DNA of 64,000 nucleotides from Sulfuriferula nivalis (GTDB lineage Bacteria; Pseudomonadota; Gammaproteobacteria; Burkholderiales; Sulfuriferulaceae), in NCBI RefSeq assembly GCF_009937995.1, contig NZ_AP021881.1, positions 868,001 to 932,000 of the forward strand, in the 5' to 3' direction. This document shows, piece after piece, positions 22,332-31,202 of this stretch. A program made the position numbers and the translations under genes. Positions within the stretch are counted from its first letter, which is position 1, and each line of letters starts with the position of its first letter. A model generated the notes under the pieces. It was given only the letters and a program-made list of their open reading frames with translations. It did not search any database and was not told where the DNA came from.

Positions 22332-22967
22332 CTATGAATGCAACAGCCAGACAGTTTCAGTTGATGGCAGACGACCTTTAAATCCACCTGCAACCTCACC
22401 GCTTTCGATAGATTTCACTTGATAAGTAGAACCATAATGCAGGTTTACTTCGTCTGCGTTAACTGAAAAAGGTGGGCCATCTGCCAGCTGCTGATCATAT
22501 TCATAAGTAATCAGCAATTGGGGTGCCGCTTTGGTGATCCCTATCAGGTGTGACGCATATCGCGCCCGCGTACCTGCAGGCAAGGCAACTAACGCAGCGC
22601 GATCATATATTGCGTTGACGGAACCCAGGTGTTCAGCGGTGACATCGAAAATATCCCCGACGAATATGGTTATATTTTCTGCACTGTAGTGGGTTAAATT
22701 CCCCACTTTGGCAATGTCTGGTGTCACTCCAAGTTCTTCAAACAATGCGTTAATGGCGAGTTCACTTAATTCCGCGCCAACAACCTGATAATCGTTGCCA
22801 AGCAGCCATGCTATATCCCGCGTCTTGCCACACAACGGCAGAAAGATGCGACTGCCCTGAGGCAGATTCAGTTTTGCTAAGTGTGCAGTGAGTAACGGAT
22901 TCGCCTCTCCAGTATGAAAACCGATTTCACCGCGTTCCCATTTTTGATGCCAAAAACTTGCTTCCAT
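22332..22967 (-). CDS. tpm: thiopurine S-methyltransferase
   Basis: A SAM-dependent methyltransferase of 211 residues, close to the 218 of Pseudomonas TPM. Signatures: FWHQKWERGEIGFH at the N-terminus, RIFLPLCGKTRDIAWLL (SAM-binding glycine loop of this family), and IYDRAALVALPAGTRARYA. Bacterial TPMs methylate thiopurines and have been linked to selenium and tellurium methylation. The ATG has a strong ribosome binding site (aaggag, 5 bases away). It is divergent from a MerR regulator, and its promoter overlaps a palindromic operator, so metal, metalloid or electrophile induction is likely. Confidence 0.95.
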   Translation of the reverse strand: MEASFWHQKWERGEIGFHTGEANPLLTAHLAKLNLPQGSRIFLPLCGKTRDIAWLLGNDYQVVGAELSELAINALFEELGVTPDIAKVGNLTHYSAENITIFVGDIFDVTAEHLGSVNAIYDRAALVALPAGTRARYASHLIGITKAAPQLLITYEYDQQLADGPPFSVNADEVNLHYGSTYQVKSIESGEVAGGFKGRLPSTETVWLLHS

Positions 22968-23051
22968 GTAAGCTCCTTAAAGGGTTTCAGATATAAATAA
23001 CATGACCACTACTTATTGTCCAAAGTGTTGAACATGGTCGTGTTATGAACT

Positions 23052-23082
23052 AGGATACAAGTTAAAGTCGACTTTAAGTCAA
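23052..23082 (-). promoter_or_regulatory. MerR-type tpm promoter with a 16-bp palindromic operator in a 19-bp spacer
   Basis: On the minus strand, reading toward tpm, there is a -35 TTGACT (23082-23077), a 19-bp spacer (23076-23058) and a -10 TATCCT (23057-23052). The spacer holds the perfect palindrome ttaaagtcgactttaa (23062-23077, overlapping one base of the -35). Overlong 19-20-bp spacers with a central dyad are the hallmark of promoters activated by DNA distortion by MerR proteins. The merR gene starts 25 bp away in the other direction. Confidence 0.82.
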
Positions 23083-23106
23083 GCATTAATTAATACAGGT
23101 GAAATT

Positions 23107-23532
23107 ATGGATATAGCCGAGGTCGCAAAGGCGACTGGATTAACTGCCGCTACCCTGCGGTTTTATGAAGAAAAAGGACTGATACAGTCAACTGGCAGGA
23201 AAGGTTTGCGTCGATTATTCAGCAGCAGCGTGACAGAGCGTCTGGCACTGATATCGCTGGGGCGCAGCGCCGGATTTTCGCTTGATGAGATAGCGGAAAT
23301 GTTTACACCAGAAGGGGTGAATATTAATAGAGCGCTACTTTTAGCCAAGGCAGATGAGTTGGACAGAAAAATCAAGGAACTGACCGCTATGCGTGAAGGA
23401 CTTCGCCATGCCGCCGTTTGCACAGCCCCCAACCATTTTGAATGCCCGAAATTTCTTCGTTTCCTGCGAGTGGCAGGTACAAATCGAATCAGGCAAACCA
23501 GCAAATTGAAAAGTGATGGAATTAAGAAATAG
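23107..23532 (+). CDS. MerR-family transcriptional regulator
   Basis: A 141-residue MerR protein. The N-terminal winged helix (IAEVAKATGLTAATLRFYEEKGLI) covers about residues 1-70, followed by a dimerisation helix. The C-terminal loop has Cys105 and Cys113 with a 7-residue spacing (AVCTAPNHFECPKF), plus His110. CueR uses two Cys at the same spacing to bind copper(I). Whether these bind metal here is inference. The tail (residues 120-141) is basic. It is divergent from tpm and its operator sits between the two genes, so it probably controls both. Confidence 0.9.
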   Translation: MDIAEVAKATGLTAATLRFYEEKGLIQSTGRKGLRRLFSSSVTERLALISLGRSAGFSLDEIAEMFTPEGVNINRALLLAKADELDRKIKELTAMREGLRHAAVCTAPNHFECPKFLRFLRVAGTNRIRQTSKLKSDGIKK

Positions 23533-23599
23533 GTAGAGCTAGTTTTTGCATTTCAATAAATTGTTTGGATGTGCAAATTGAACTACATACCTTCCCTGA

Positions 23600-24526
23600 T
23601 TACTCGCTTTCCACTTCCAGATAGGTTCGATTGGCATTGCCTCCGCTTAACAGCTGAAAGTTTTTCAAATAACTGTAAGCACTTTGATCTAGCGTATCGA
23701 CTGCCGTCTGTAAATCAACTCCATCGTCAATTGCCTTGCGCATATGATTGCGCAATAGCAACAGATAATCCCTGGTGTCATGTTGCGCGCGGGCAATATC
23801 GCATACTTGTCCATGTCCCGGTACGATTATCAGCGGCTGGAGTTTTTCAATTTCTGCGAATGAGGCTAGCCAATCCCTGGTATTGCTGAATGGCCATATT
23901 CCCAGCATGCGATCGACGAAAATCAGATCACCACTAAACAGGATGCGTTTGCTTGGCAACCAGACCACGTTATCACCTGGTGTGTGCCCGCCATAGAAAT
24001 ATAATATCTGTATATCCTCACCACCCAGCTTCAGCGTTTCCATCTTGTTTATCAAATGTGTAGGATAGGTCGCTCGCGTACCAGTAAATTTGTCTTTTAA
24101 CTCAGGCTGCAGTGCTGTCAGCTCCGCGGCACCTCGATCCTGCATATCTGCAAGCGCCTTACTGCTACTAATAATTTCTGCACCGATTTCCTTGAAATAG
24201 CTGTTACCCAACCAGCGATGGTCTTGTCCGCCAGTGTTGATCACGTACTTCACTGGCTGCGTCGTAATATGTTTAATTGCTTGGTGCATGGCTTTCGCCA
24301 CCAGATAACTTGAGCCGCTATCCACTACCACTACCCCTTGCGCAGTGACAATAAAACCCGCATTGGCATTCATGCCTGCGTTTTCATAAGTACGCATCCC
24401 GGTATCGCCGATGAATGCATAAACATTGGGTGCCACCTTTTGTGGCGTAAAGACAAACGCATTGGCAGTCCCAGTCAGGAACCACAACGCGATAACCAGC
24501 AGTAAAATAGTATGCTTAATTTTCAT
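23600..24526 (-). CDS. exported metallo-beta-lactamase-fold protein lacking HxH
   Basis: A 308-residue protein with a signal peptide (cleavage near residue 23, GTANA-F) and a metallo-beta-lactamase fold. At the position of the canonical HxHxDH motif it reads INTGGQDHRWLGN, so Thr98 and Gly100 replace the two His ligands. Asp102 and His103 remain, as do His181 (GGHTPGD), Asp200 (FSGDLIF) and His238 (VPGHGQV). It may bind one metal or act on a different substrate. The family includes the SoxH and quinoprotein-relay hydrolases of sulfur and methanol oxidisers. The start is the ATG at 24526; a TTG at 24532 is also possible. It converges with merR. Confidence 0.88.
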   Translation of the reverse strand: MKIKHTILLLVIALWFLTGTANAFVFTPQKVAPNVYAFIGDTGMRTYENAGMNANAGFIVTAQGVVVVDSGSSYLVAKAMHQAIKHITTQPVKYVINTGGQDHRWLGNSYFKEIGAEIISSSKALADMQDRGAAELTALQPELKDKFTGTRATYPTHLINKMETLKLGGEDIQILYFYGGHTPGDNVVWLPSKRILFSGDLIFVDRMLGIWPFSNTRDWLASFAEIEKLQPLIIVPGHGQVCDIARAQHDTRDYLLLLRNHMRKAIDDGVDLQTAVDTLDQSAYSYLKNFQLLSGGNANRTYLEVESE

Positions 24527-24678
24527 ACGCAATCTTTCTGTAATTTTGAAGTGCCCCTCACTTTATACTAAAAGCCAGTGAGTAATGGGTAGTGCAGAAC
24601 GAAATTTATCGTGATGTTATCAATCAGTTGTGCACTGAAAATGCTGCTTTTCTAGACCTGACCTCGAAGTGGCATTGC

Positions 24679-25779
24679 TTAGTAATTATCACTAGAAAAA
24701 TCATCAATATGCACACCATTTGGGTTGTTGGCACGATAAAGACTTAATTGGTTAACTGATATTCGATGTCTGGCACGGGGATTCAGGTACAGCCATGAGG
24801 GCATCTGATGGGCAATGCTCGAATCAGCATCTAATGGCCAGACATTTACAAAAAATATAGCAGACAATAGACACGAAGCGTCAGAAAGAGTTACGTCATC
24901 AGCTACGCTTGAACATACTGTGTTTGCGGGAGTCATGTCTGTCGAGAATTGCATGAAAGCACGGCGGGCAAGTGAACGAGTAAACGCTGTATCTATACCT
25001 GAAAAATCATTGTGAATGGCTAGTGAGTTAAACCAAGGGTGAATGACAAATATCAACACAAAAGGGGCGTTTTTTGTGAACTGCTTCGCATACTTAAATG
25101 GGTAAAGAGCATTTTCCTGTGCTAGGAGATAGGGATCAATAATACGGCTGGAAATGGAAACTGGAGATTTTTGAACCAGCCGGATCTTAAGTCTGCCAAA
25201 CTGCATCATGTTTTTTTCTTTTAATTCAACAGCTATGCTTGATGCGGACTTAATTAATTCCTGGAGTTTTTCAGAAGAAATGTCCCATGATTCTTCGATT
25301 AAAATTTGTTCGTTTGGAATCAAGTCTTCAAGTAATTCCTTTAATCTCTGGACAAGATGCCCATTAAAGCCGAAAGCTTTTACATCAAAATAGGTTTCGT
25401 AAAGCTTTATCTTTCCATCAAGTGTTGACCCGTTTTTAGATAGAACCTCATTGGCTGGCATGTGAATTTGAGTATCTATAGTCGTATAGCAACGAGCAAG
25501 CCAGTCATATGCCGCAAGCTCAGCGAAAGCACCATAGGTGTTTTTGCCAATTAAATTGCAAAGAAGGTCGCTGGTATTTTTATTTGTTGAGAATCGTTTT
25601 TTTACCAACTCATCAGTAGCTCGGACAATTAAGTTGCAATGAGCGTCGCAACTGGCAAGATTTAATGCATTGTTATTTAGCTGGGAATTTTTGATAAGCG
25701 ACTTTAGGTTCATTGCAGATATCACGTCACTTGCGGCTGCGAGTTTATCAATCCAATCACCAGTAGTACTTATTTGCAT
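24679..25779 (-). CDS. uncharacterised protein with a PD-(D/E)XK-like motif
   Basis: A 366-residue protein of no family I recognise. Residues 83-134 carry Glu87 (GAFAELAAYDWL), Asp121 (STLDGKIKL) and Asp132-Val-Lys134 (YFDVKAFG). The order and spacing (E, then D-x10-DxK) match the active site of PD-(D/E)XK nucleases such as restriction and repair enzymes. The rest has a helical N-terminus and a C-terminal half with no clear domain. A good ribosome binding site (aaaggga) supports the ATG. The coding sequence is visibly richer in A/T than its neighbours, a possible sign of transfer. It lies 74 bp after the DUF2288 gene in the same direction. Confidence 0.7.
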   Translation of the reverse strand: MQISTTGDWIDKLAAASDVISAMNLKSLIKNSQLNNNALNLASCDAHCNLIVRATDELVKKRFSTNKNTSDLLCNLIGKNTYGAFAELAAYDWLARCYTTIDTQIHMPANEVLSKNGSTLDGKIKLYETYFDVKAFGFNGHLVQRLKELLEDLIPNEQILIEESWDISSEKLQELIKSASSIAVELKEKNMMQFGRLKIRLVQKSPVSISSRIIDPYLLAQENALYPFKYAKQFTKNAPFVLIFVIHPWFNSLAIHNDFSGIDTAFTRSLARRAFMQFSTDMTPANTVCSSVADDVTLSDASCLLSAIFFVNVWPLDADSSIAHQMPSWLYLNPRARHRISVNQLSLYRANNPNGVHIDDFSSDNY

Positions 25780-25853
25780 GATTTCCCTTTTATGCTTTAA
25801 ATCAATTCAGCATGTTTGCTATTTCCAGTAATTCTGTTGTGTCATATTTGATT

Positions 25854-26156
25854 TCAATGACCCCGCTCCTGCACCAATATCCAAGGCGCGACCACCACTG
25901 TCCAGATCGCAGGCTTACGCTGTTCCCAGTCCATTGCAGTTTCGTCGTCGAGTTTGATGAGTTGGCCGCTGCTCATCCATGCATGAACGTTAGCAGTGTC
26001 GTTGGTGGCGATGTGGGCGGCGACTTCGACCAGGTCTAGCTGGCTACTGACCAGGATTAACTGGCCTTTGGCGAAGAACGGGAGTAGTTCTGCCCAGTCG
26101 GCTTTGGCGGTTTCGGTGTTGAGTTTGGCGCGCATTAATTCTAGTGGGGTGGTCAT
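25854..26156 (-). CDS. DUF2288 family protein
   Basis: A small cytoplasmic protein of 100 residues. It starts MTTPLELMRAKLNTETAKADWAE, continues GQLILVSSQLDLVEVAAHIA and HAWMSSGQLIKLDD, and ends WTVVVAPWILVQE, the layout of DUF2288. The ATG at 26156 has a ribosome binding site (aagga) that overlaps the end of rmuC; an upstream in-frame start at 26204 would run into rmuC. Function unknown. It is the third gene of a uvrD-rmuC-DUF2288 run. Confidence 0.85.
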   Translation of the reverse strand: MTTPLELMRAKLNTETAKADWAELLPFFAKGQLILVSSQLDLVEVAAHIATNDTANVHAWMSSGQLIKLDDETAMDWEQRKPAIWTVVVAPWILVQERGH

Positions 26157-26166
26157 GCTGATTTCC

Positions 26167-27618
26167 TTATTCTTCTTCAGGCAGTAGCGGTGGTGTTGGG
26201 GCACGCAGGTGCTCGAGGTCGACTGCTTCTATCTGGCTGAAACGTTTGCTGATTTTCTGGCTGGTGATGTGGACATCTTCGGCGTCTTTGTTGGCCATGC
26301 GGATGTGGTCGGCGAGCTTTTTCATGCGTTCGTCGAAACGGATGAAGTCTTTGCCCAGCTTGGATAGTTCGTCCTTGATGATGTGTACCTGACGGCGGGT
26401 TTCGACGTCTTTGATGACGGCGCGGGCGGTGTTGAGTACCGCCATCAGCGTGGTCGGTGATACTATCCATACCCGGCGTGACATGGCGTATTCGACCAGG
26501 TCAACGTGGTAGGCGTGGATTTCGGCGAATACGGCTTCGGCGGGGATAAACATGACGGCGCCGTCTGAGGTCTCGCCTTCGATGATGTATTTGTTGGCGA
26601 TGTCGTCTACGTGTTTTTTAATATCGGCTTTGAATGCGCGGGTGGCAATGGCGCGGTCGCCTTCGGCCATGTCACGGGCGAACATGCGGTTGTAGTTTTC
26701 CAGCGGGAATTTGGAATCGACGGCAACGCGACCAGTCGGCTCGGGCAATACCAGCATGCAATCGGCGCGGCTGCCGTTGGAGAGGGTGGCTTGGAATTCG
26801 TAGGCGTCGGGCGGCAGGATGTTGCGTACCAGACCTTCGAGTTGCACTTCGCCATAGGCACCGCGCGAGCGTTTGTCGCCTAGCAGTTCTTGCAGGGTAA
26901 CGACGTTGCTGGTGAGGCCGTCGATTTTCTTCTGCGCTTCGTCTATGGTGGCGAGGCGCGCCATGACATTGGCAAAGGTTTCGTTGGTTTTCTTGAAGCC
27001 ATCATCCAGGCGCTCGGTGACTTTGCCGGATATTTCCGCCAGCCGCGTGTCAACACCTTTGGCCAGTGTTTCAACGGCGGCGGCGAGCTGGGCGCTGGCC
27101 TGCTGCATGGTGGTCTGGATTAGCGTCTGTTCGGCGCGGGCTTGTTCGGCCAGCGTTTGCAGGGTTTTGCTGAGGAATTCGGCTTGTGCGGTTTGCAGAC
27201 CTGCGGCAAATTCGCTCAGTTGCTGATTGAGTGCAGTGCGGCTGTTGGCCAGCTCGGTCGCTTGCGATTGCGCCAGCGCGTGCATGGCTGTGCTCATGGC
27301 TTCGCGGTTGGTGGCGAGCTGGGTGGATTGCTCCAGTTGCAACACCTGTACCGCGCTGCGCGTGCTTGCCAGCTCGGTGCTGATCTGGGTGCGCAGGCGG
27401 TCGGATACATCTAATAACACCGCCTGAGTGCGGTCAGATTGTGTGCCCAGACCTTGATGCAGATCACTCAGCATAGCGCGGTGGCGTTGTTCCAGACCCG
27501 AGTCGAGCTGGGCGGGGAGTTGCGCCAGTGTGCTTTGCAAGGTGTTGATGCGTAGCGCCAGCCAGATGAGGATGGCCAGGGCGATGAGTACAGCGATTAG
27601 GGTGAGTGTGATGAGCAT
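26167..27618 (-). CDS. rmuC: DNA recombination protein RmuC
   Basis: A 483-residue RmuC protein, which limits inversions at short inverted repeats in E. coli. One N-terminal membrane helix (about residues 4-24), a long coiled-coil region (about 25-235, Gln/Ala/Leu-rich), then a PD-(D/E)XK-related core: GSRADCMLVLP, VAVDSKFPLENYNRM, and the conserved YIIEGETSDGAVMFIPAEAVFAE. It lies 1 bp after uvrD and 10 bp before the DUF2288 gene, so the three genes probably share a transcript. Confidence 0.95.
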   Translation of the reverse strand: MLITLTLIAVLIALAILIWLALRINTLQSTLAQLPAQLDSGLEQRHRAMLSDLHQGLGTQSDRTQAVLLDVSDRLRTQISTELASTRSAVQVLQLEQSTQLATNREAMSTAMHALAQSQATELANSRTALNQQLSEFAAGLQTAQAEFLSKTLQTLAEQARAEQTLIQTTMQQASAQLAAAVETLAKGVDTRLAEISGKVTERLDDGFKKTNETFANVMARLATIDEAQKKIDGLTSNVVTLQELLGDKRSRGAYGEVQLEGLVRNILPPDAYEFQATLSNGSRADCMLVLPEPTGRVAVDSKFPLENYNRMFARDMAEGDRAIATRAFKADIKKHVDDIANKYIIEGETSDGAVMFIPAEAVFAEIHAYHVDLVEYAMSRRVWIVSPTTLMAVLNTARAVIKDVETRRQVHIIKDELSKLGKDFIRFDERMKKLADHIRMANKDAEDVHITSQKISKRFSQIEAVDLEHLRAPTPPLLPEEE

Positions 27619-27619
27619 G

Positions 27620-29776
27620 TCAGGCAGCTTCCAGTTTCGCGTATTCCAGTGACAACCATTTTACCCCATGCGCACCGCCGAAGTTGATTTGCACGCGGGT
27701 GTCGGTGCCTTGTCCTTCGACGTTGATGACTACGCCGACGCCAAATTTGGCATGGCGTACGTTCATCCCCATGCGCCATGGTGAGCTGCTGTGTTGCTTT
27801 GCTGTGCGTGGAGCGGGGGTGGCGTATTGTTCAACGGCTGGCGCGTAGCCCTTGTTGATGGGTTTTAATAGCTCGACGGGGATCTCATCGAGGAAACGCG
27901 AGGCGATGCCGTAGCGGGTCTGGCCATGCAACATGCGGCTTTGCGCGTGGCTGATGTACAGTCTGCGCCGTGCGCGGGTGATGGCGACATACATCAGGCG
28001 GCGCTCTTCTTCCAGCCCGTCTCTTTCGCTCATGGATTGTTCGCTGGGGAATAAGCCTTCTTCCAGCCCGGTCAAAAACACTGCGTGAAATTCCAGACCT
28101 TTGGCTGCGTGGACAGTCATTAATTGCAATGCGTCATGGCCTTCACCTGCCTGATGCGTACCTGCTTCCAGTGCAGCATGAGCGAGGAAGCTCGCCATCA
28201 AGCCGCCATTGTCTTCGGCGTTGGCGATGGCGTCGGCATCGTTGATGAACACAGTGGCGGCGTTGATGAGTTCGTTCAGGTTATCAACGCGATCTTGCCC
28301 GTCTTTTTCCGCGACGTAGTGCGCCATCAGTCCGCTGGCTTGCAAAATGTGCTCGATGGCTTCGGGCAAGGTCACGCCTAACGTAGCTTCCTGCATGGCG
28401 CGGATAAGGTGGACGAAGCCAGCCAATCCTTTGCCCGCGGGCGCATCAGCATATTTGGCATAAGCGGTTTTCCACAGGCTGGATGAACTTTGCTGCGCTG
28501 CGTCGATGAGCTGTTCCAGCGTGCGCGCGCCTATGCCTCGAGTGGGGAAATTGACCACGCGGGTAAATGCGCCGTCGTCGTCAGGGAAAGCCAGCAGGCG
28601 TAAATACGCCAGCGCGTGTTTGACTTCCTGCCGCTCAAAAAAGCGCAGGCCGCCATAGACTTTATAAGGCACGCCTGCGCTGAACAGAGCGTGTTCCAGC
28701 ACGCGTGACTGCGCGTTGGATCGGTACAGCACGGCTATGTCGTTGAGGGCTATGCCCTCGCGGTGCAGGGCTTGTGCTTCTTCGGCGATAAAGCGTGCTT
28801 CTTCCTGATCGTTGTAAGCCAGGTAAACGCGGATGGGTTCACCTGCGTCGGCGGACGTCCACAAGTTTTTACCCAGCCGAGTTGGGTTCTTGCTAATGAG
28901 CGCATTGGCGGCGTCAAGGATATTGCCGTGGCTGCGATAGTTTTGTTCGAGCTTGATGATATTGTCATGCGCATAATCACGCTGAAACTCATTCATGTTG
29001 CCGGTGTGTGCGCCACGAAAAGCGTAGATGGACTGGTCGTCGTCACCCACCGCCATCAATGCGGAATCCATGCCGGCGAAATGCTTGAGCCAGCGATATT
29101 GCAGGCGGTTGGTGTCCTGAAATTCGTCCACCAAAATGTAGCGGAAACGTTGCTGATAATGGCGGCGGATGGCATCGCTGCGTGCCAGCAGTTCTTCGCT
29201 GCGCAACAGCAGTTCAGCAAAGTCCACAACGCCCTCGCGGTTGCATTGCTCGTCGTATGCGGCATAGAATTCAACCAGACGGCGCATGTAGGGGTCGTAA
29301 GATTCGACATGCTGCGCGCGCAGTCCCGCGTCTTTGTTGTTGTTGATGAAGTTCTGAACTTTTTTTGGCTCGAATTTATCCGTATCCACATTCATGGATT
29401 TGAGCAGGCGTTTAATCGCAGAAAGCTGATCGGCGCTGTCGAGAATCTGAAACACCTGCGGCAAACCAGCTTCATGGTGATGCGTGCGCAACAAACGATT
29501 TGCCAGGCCATGAAACGTGCCTATCCACATGCCGCGGGTGTTAATCGGTAACATCGCACCGAGACGAGTCTGCATTTCTTTTGCGGCTTTATTGGTAAAC
29601 GTCACCGCTAAAATACCCAGAGGAGAGGTTTGTGCAGTTTGCAGCAACCAGGCAATACGCGTAGTCAGTACACGAGTTTTACCGCTGCCAGCACCTGCGA
29701 GGATGAGTGCGGATTGGTGTGGCAGGGTGACTGCGGCGAGTTGTTCTGGATTTAATCCATCGAGTAATTGAGGCAT
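27620..29776 (-). CDS. uvrD: DNA helicase II, UvrD
   Basis: A superfamily 1 helicase that unwinds DNA 3' to 5' in nucleotide-excision and mismatch repair. 718 residues, usual for UvrD/PcrA. Motif I is AGAGSGKT (Walker A, about residues 28-35), motif II VDEFQDTN, motif III GDDDQSIYAFRG, motif IV QNYRS, motif V TVHAAKGLEF, motif VI YVAITRARRRL. The last 60 residues form the Tudor-like tail (RHAKFGVGVVINVEGQG) that contacts RNA polymerase in UvrD. Divergent from a rhodanese gene, with 51 bp between starts. Confidence 0.97.
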   Translation of the reverse strand: MPQLLDGLNPEQLAAVTLPHQSALILAGAGSGKTRVLTTRIAWLLQTAQTSPLGILAVTFTNKAAKEMQTRLGAMLPINTRGMWIGTFHGLANRLLRTHHHEAGLPQVFQILDSADQLSAIKRLLKSMNVDTDKFEPKKVQNFINNNKDAGLRAQHVESYDPYMRRLVEFYAAYDEQCNREGVVDFAELLLRSEELLARSDAIRRHYQQRFRYILVDEFQDTNRLQYRWLKHFAGMDSALMAVGDDDQSIYAFRGAHTGNMNEFQRDYAHDNIIKLEQNYRSHGNILDAANALISKNPTRLGKNLWTSADAGEPIRVYLAYNDQEEARFIAEEAQALHREGIALNDIAVLYRSNAQSRVLEHALFSAGVPYKVYGGLRFFERQEVKHALAYLRLLAFPDDDGAFTRVVNFPTRGIGARTLEQLIDAAQQSSSSLWKTAYAKYADAPAGKGLAGFVHLIRAMQEATLGVTLPEAIEHILQASGLMAHYVAEKDGQDRVDNLNELINAATVFINDADAIANAEDNGGLMASFLAHAALEAGTHQAGEGHDALQLMTVHAAKGLEFHAVFLTGLEEGLFPSEQSMSERDGLEEERRLMYVAITRARRRLYISHAQSRMLHGQTRYGIASRFLDEIPVELLKPINKGYAPAVEQYATPAPRTAKQHSSSPWRMGMNVRHAKFGVGVVINVEGQGTDTRVQINFGGAHGVKWLSLEYAKLEAA

Positions 29777-29827
29777 GATAGACTGGTCTCAGCGGGCAAA
29801 AAGCCCTAATCAAAAAGGAACATTATA

Positions 29828-30208
29828 ATGGCTAAACAACTAGGATGCTTTGTTAAAGAGGCGCGCAGATACATTACCGAATGGGATGCGGAAAGCGCAG
29901 ATGAAAAGCTGGCCGCAGGCGGTGTGCTGGTAATTGATGTGCGTGAGCCGGATGAATTTAACAGCGGACATATTGCAGGCGCGATCAATATTCCACGGGG
30001 CACGCTGGAAGCTTCGGCTGATGCGACGACCAAACACAGGCATCCTGACCTGTGCCATGCACAGGATAAACCGATATTGCTTTACTGCCACTCTGGTGCA
30101 CGCTCCGCCATGGCTGCATATGTGCTCATGCAAATGGGTTTTAACCAGGCATATTCGCTTGCGGGTGGTCTTGAATGCTGGGAGGCCGAGGGGCTGGCGT
30201 TGGAATAG
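29828..30208 (+). CDS. single-domain rhodanese
   Basis: A 126-residue sulfurtransferase. The active-site loop is CHSGARS with Cys87 as the persulfide carrier, and the CH2A-type motif VIDVREPDEFNSGHIAGAINIPRG is present. No signal peptide is seen, so it is cytoplasmic. Such proteins move sulfane sulfur between partners; in sulfur-oxidising bacteria they work with TusA and DsrE-type proteins, but the donor here is unknown. The ribosome binding site aagga is well placed. It is divergent from uvrD and converges with the outer-membrane gene. Confidence 0.93.
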   Translation: MAKQLGCFVKEARRYITEWDAESADEKLAAGGVLVIDVREPDEFNSGHIAGAINIPRGTLEASADATTKHRHPDLCHAQDKPILLYCHSGARSAMAAYVLMQMGFNQAYSLAGGLECWEAEGLALE

Positions 30209-30263
30209 GGTGGTGCGGCAGAAACAGTGATGCTGGCTGTGTTCAGGTCAGTTCGAGTAATGA

Positions 30264-31103
30264 TTACCACAAATAGATGTAAGACAAGGTGATGCTGTTC
30301 ACCTTATTGGAAGTGTTGGTAGCCATGATGGTATCTTGATACAGTAATCGCAGATATTGATGCTTGTCAAAAGCATAACGTATGATGGTGCCGGTTGATA
30401 ATGCGTTTTGTTGCAGATTGAGGTCGTGATTGTTCAGGCTGACATCACCGCCATGCAGATAAAAAGTATCCAGGCTAGCCCATATTCGTGGCGTAAATTT
30501 GTAACTGCTGTGTGTTTCAAAGTGGTAAAGATTATCTTGTGCTAATACATTGCCATGGTAATAATCATTGTTATCGCCATAATGGGTAAATCCACCCACC
30601 ATCTCTAGTAGTAGTCCGTTATGTGCCCATCCCGCCTGGCACTCGCTTTTTTCTGTATAACGGTTACCCCCTGTATTCAGCATGTTGTTCGAATTATATG
30701 CACCTACAGGTAGTGTTACAAAAACGGCACATGCCGAAGTCCATCCGTTTTTATCATGAAGTGCGTATTGTTGTGGTGTCAGGGCGGGCATGTTGTACAT
30801 CCCCCATGCAAACATAAGTACAGGGTCGCCATAGCCATTTGTTCGCGTTGATTGCTGCTTTAGACTTGTATATGGCACGATCAAACCGATAGCAGCTAAA
30901 TCGCTACCGATGTTGAAATAATGCGTATGCCTGAGTAATTCTGTTTGGTTGTCAGTGTGTGTGCTTGGGGAGGTAATCTCGCTATAAGTTAGCCTGCCTT
31001 CAGTTACATCAGATCCCTCAGGCATGAGTATGTAATTTCGGGCATCAGTGGCAAAAGCGGGTGTCGCAAAAAACACAGACAGGATGATAACTGTATATCG
31101 CAT
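30264..31103 (-). CDS. outer-membrane beta-barrel protein, phenol-degradation MetA/transporter-like
   Basis: A 279-residue exported protein with a signal peptide (MRYTVIILSVFFATPAFA). The mature part shows alternating beta strands rich in Tyr, Asn and Trp and ends in YIYLW with a terminal aromatic residue, typical of outer-membrane barrels. IPYTSLK-like and YGDPVLMFAWGMYN segments fit the PF13557-type group of putative porins, known from meta-cleavage operons. Substrate unknown. A very strong ribosome binding site (tggaggtgac) precedes the ATG. Confidence 0.8.
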   Translation of the reverse strand: MRYTVIILSVFFATPAFATDARNYILMPEGSDVTEGRLTYSEITSPSTHTDNQTELLRHTHYFNIGSDLAAIGLIVPYTSLKQQSTRTNGYGDPVLMFAWGMYNMPALTPQQYALHDKNGWTSACAVFVTLPVGAYNSNNMLNTGGNRYTEKSECQAGWAHNGLLLEMVGGFTHYGDNNDYYHGNVLAQDNLYHFETHSSYKFTPRIWASLDTFYLHGGDVSLNNHDLNLQQNALSTGTIIRYAFDKHQYLRLLYQDTIMATNTSNKVNSITLSYIYLW

Positions 31104-31202
31104 GTCACCTCCACTAAACCATTAATTTATGGTCAGGTAGTTGAGTTTACTCCACCCCGTTTGTGCTTGTAAATTTGTTACAGGGTGTGAATAAAATACG
31201 CT

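Noticed and set aside
28763-29551. Long open frame (262 codons) on the plus strand
   Set aside because: It lies entirely antisense to the conserved uvrD helicase; its translation shows no known motif and it exists because of the codon bias of uvrD.
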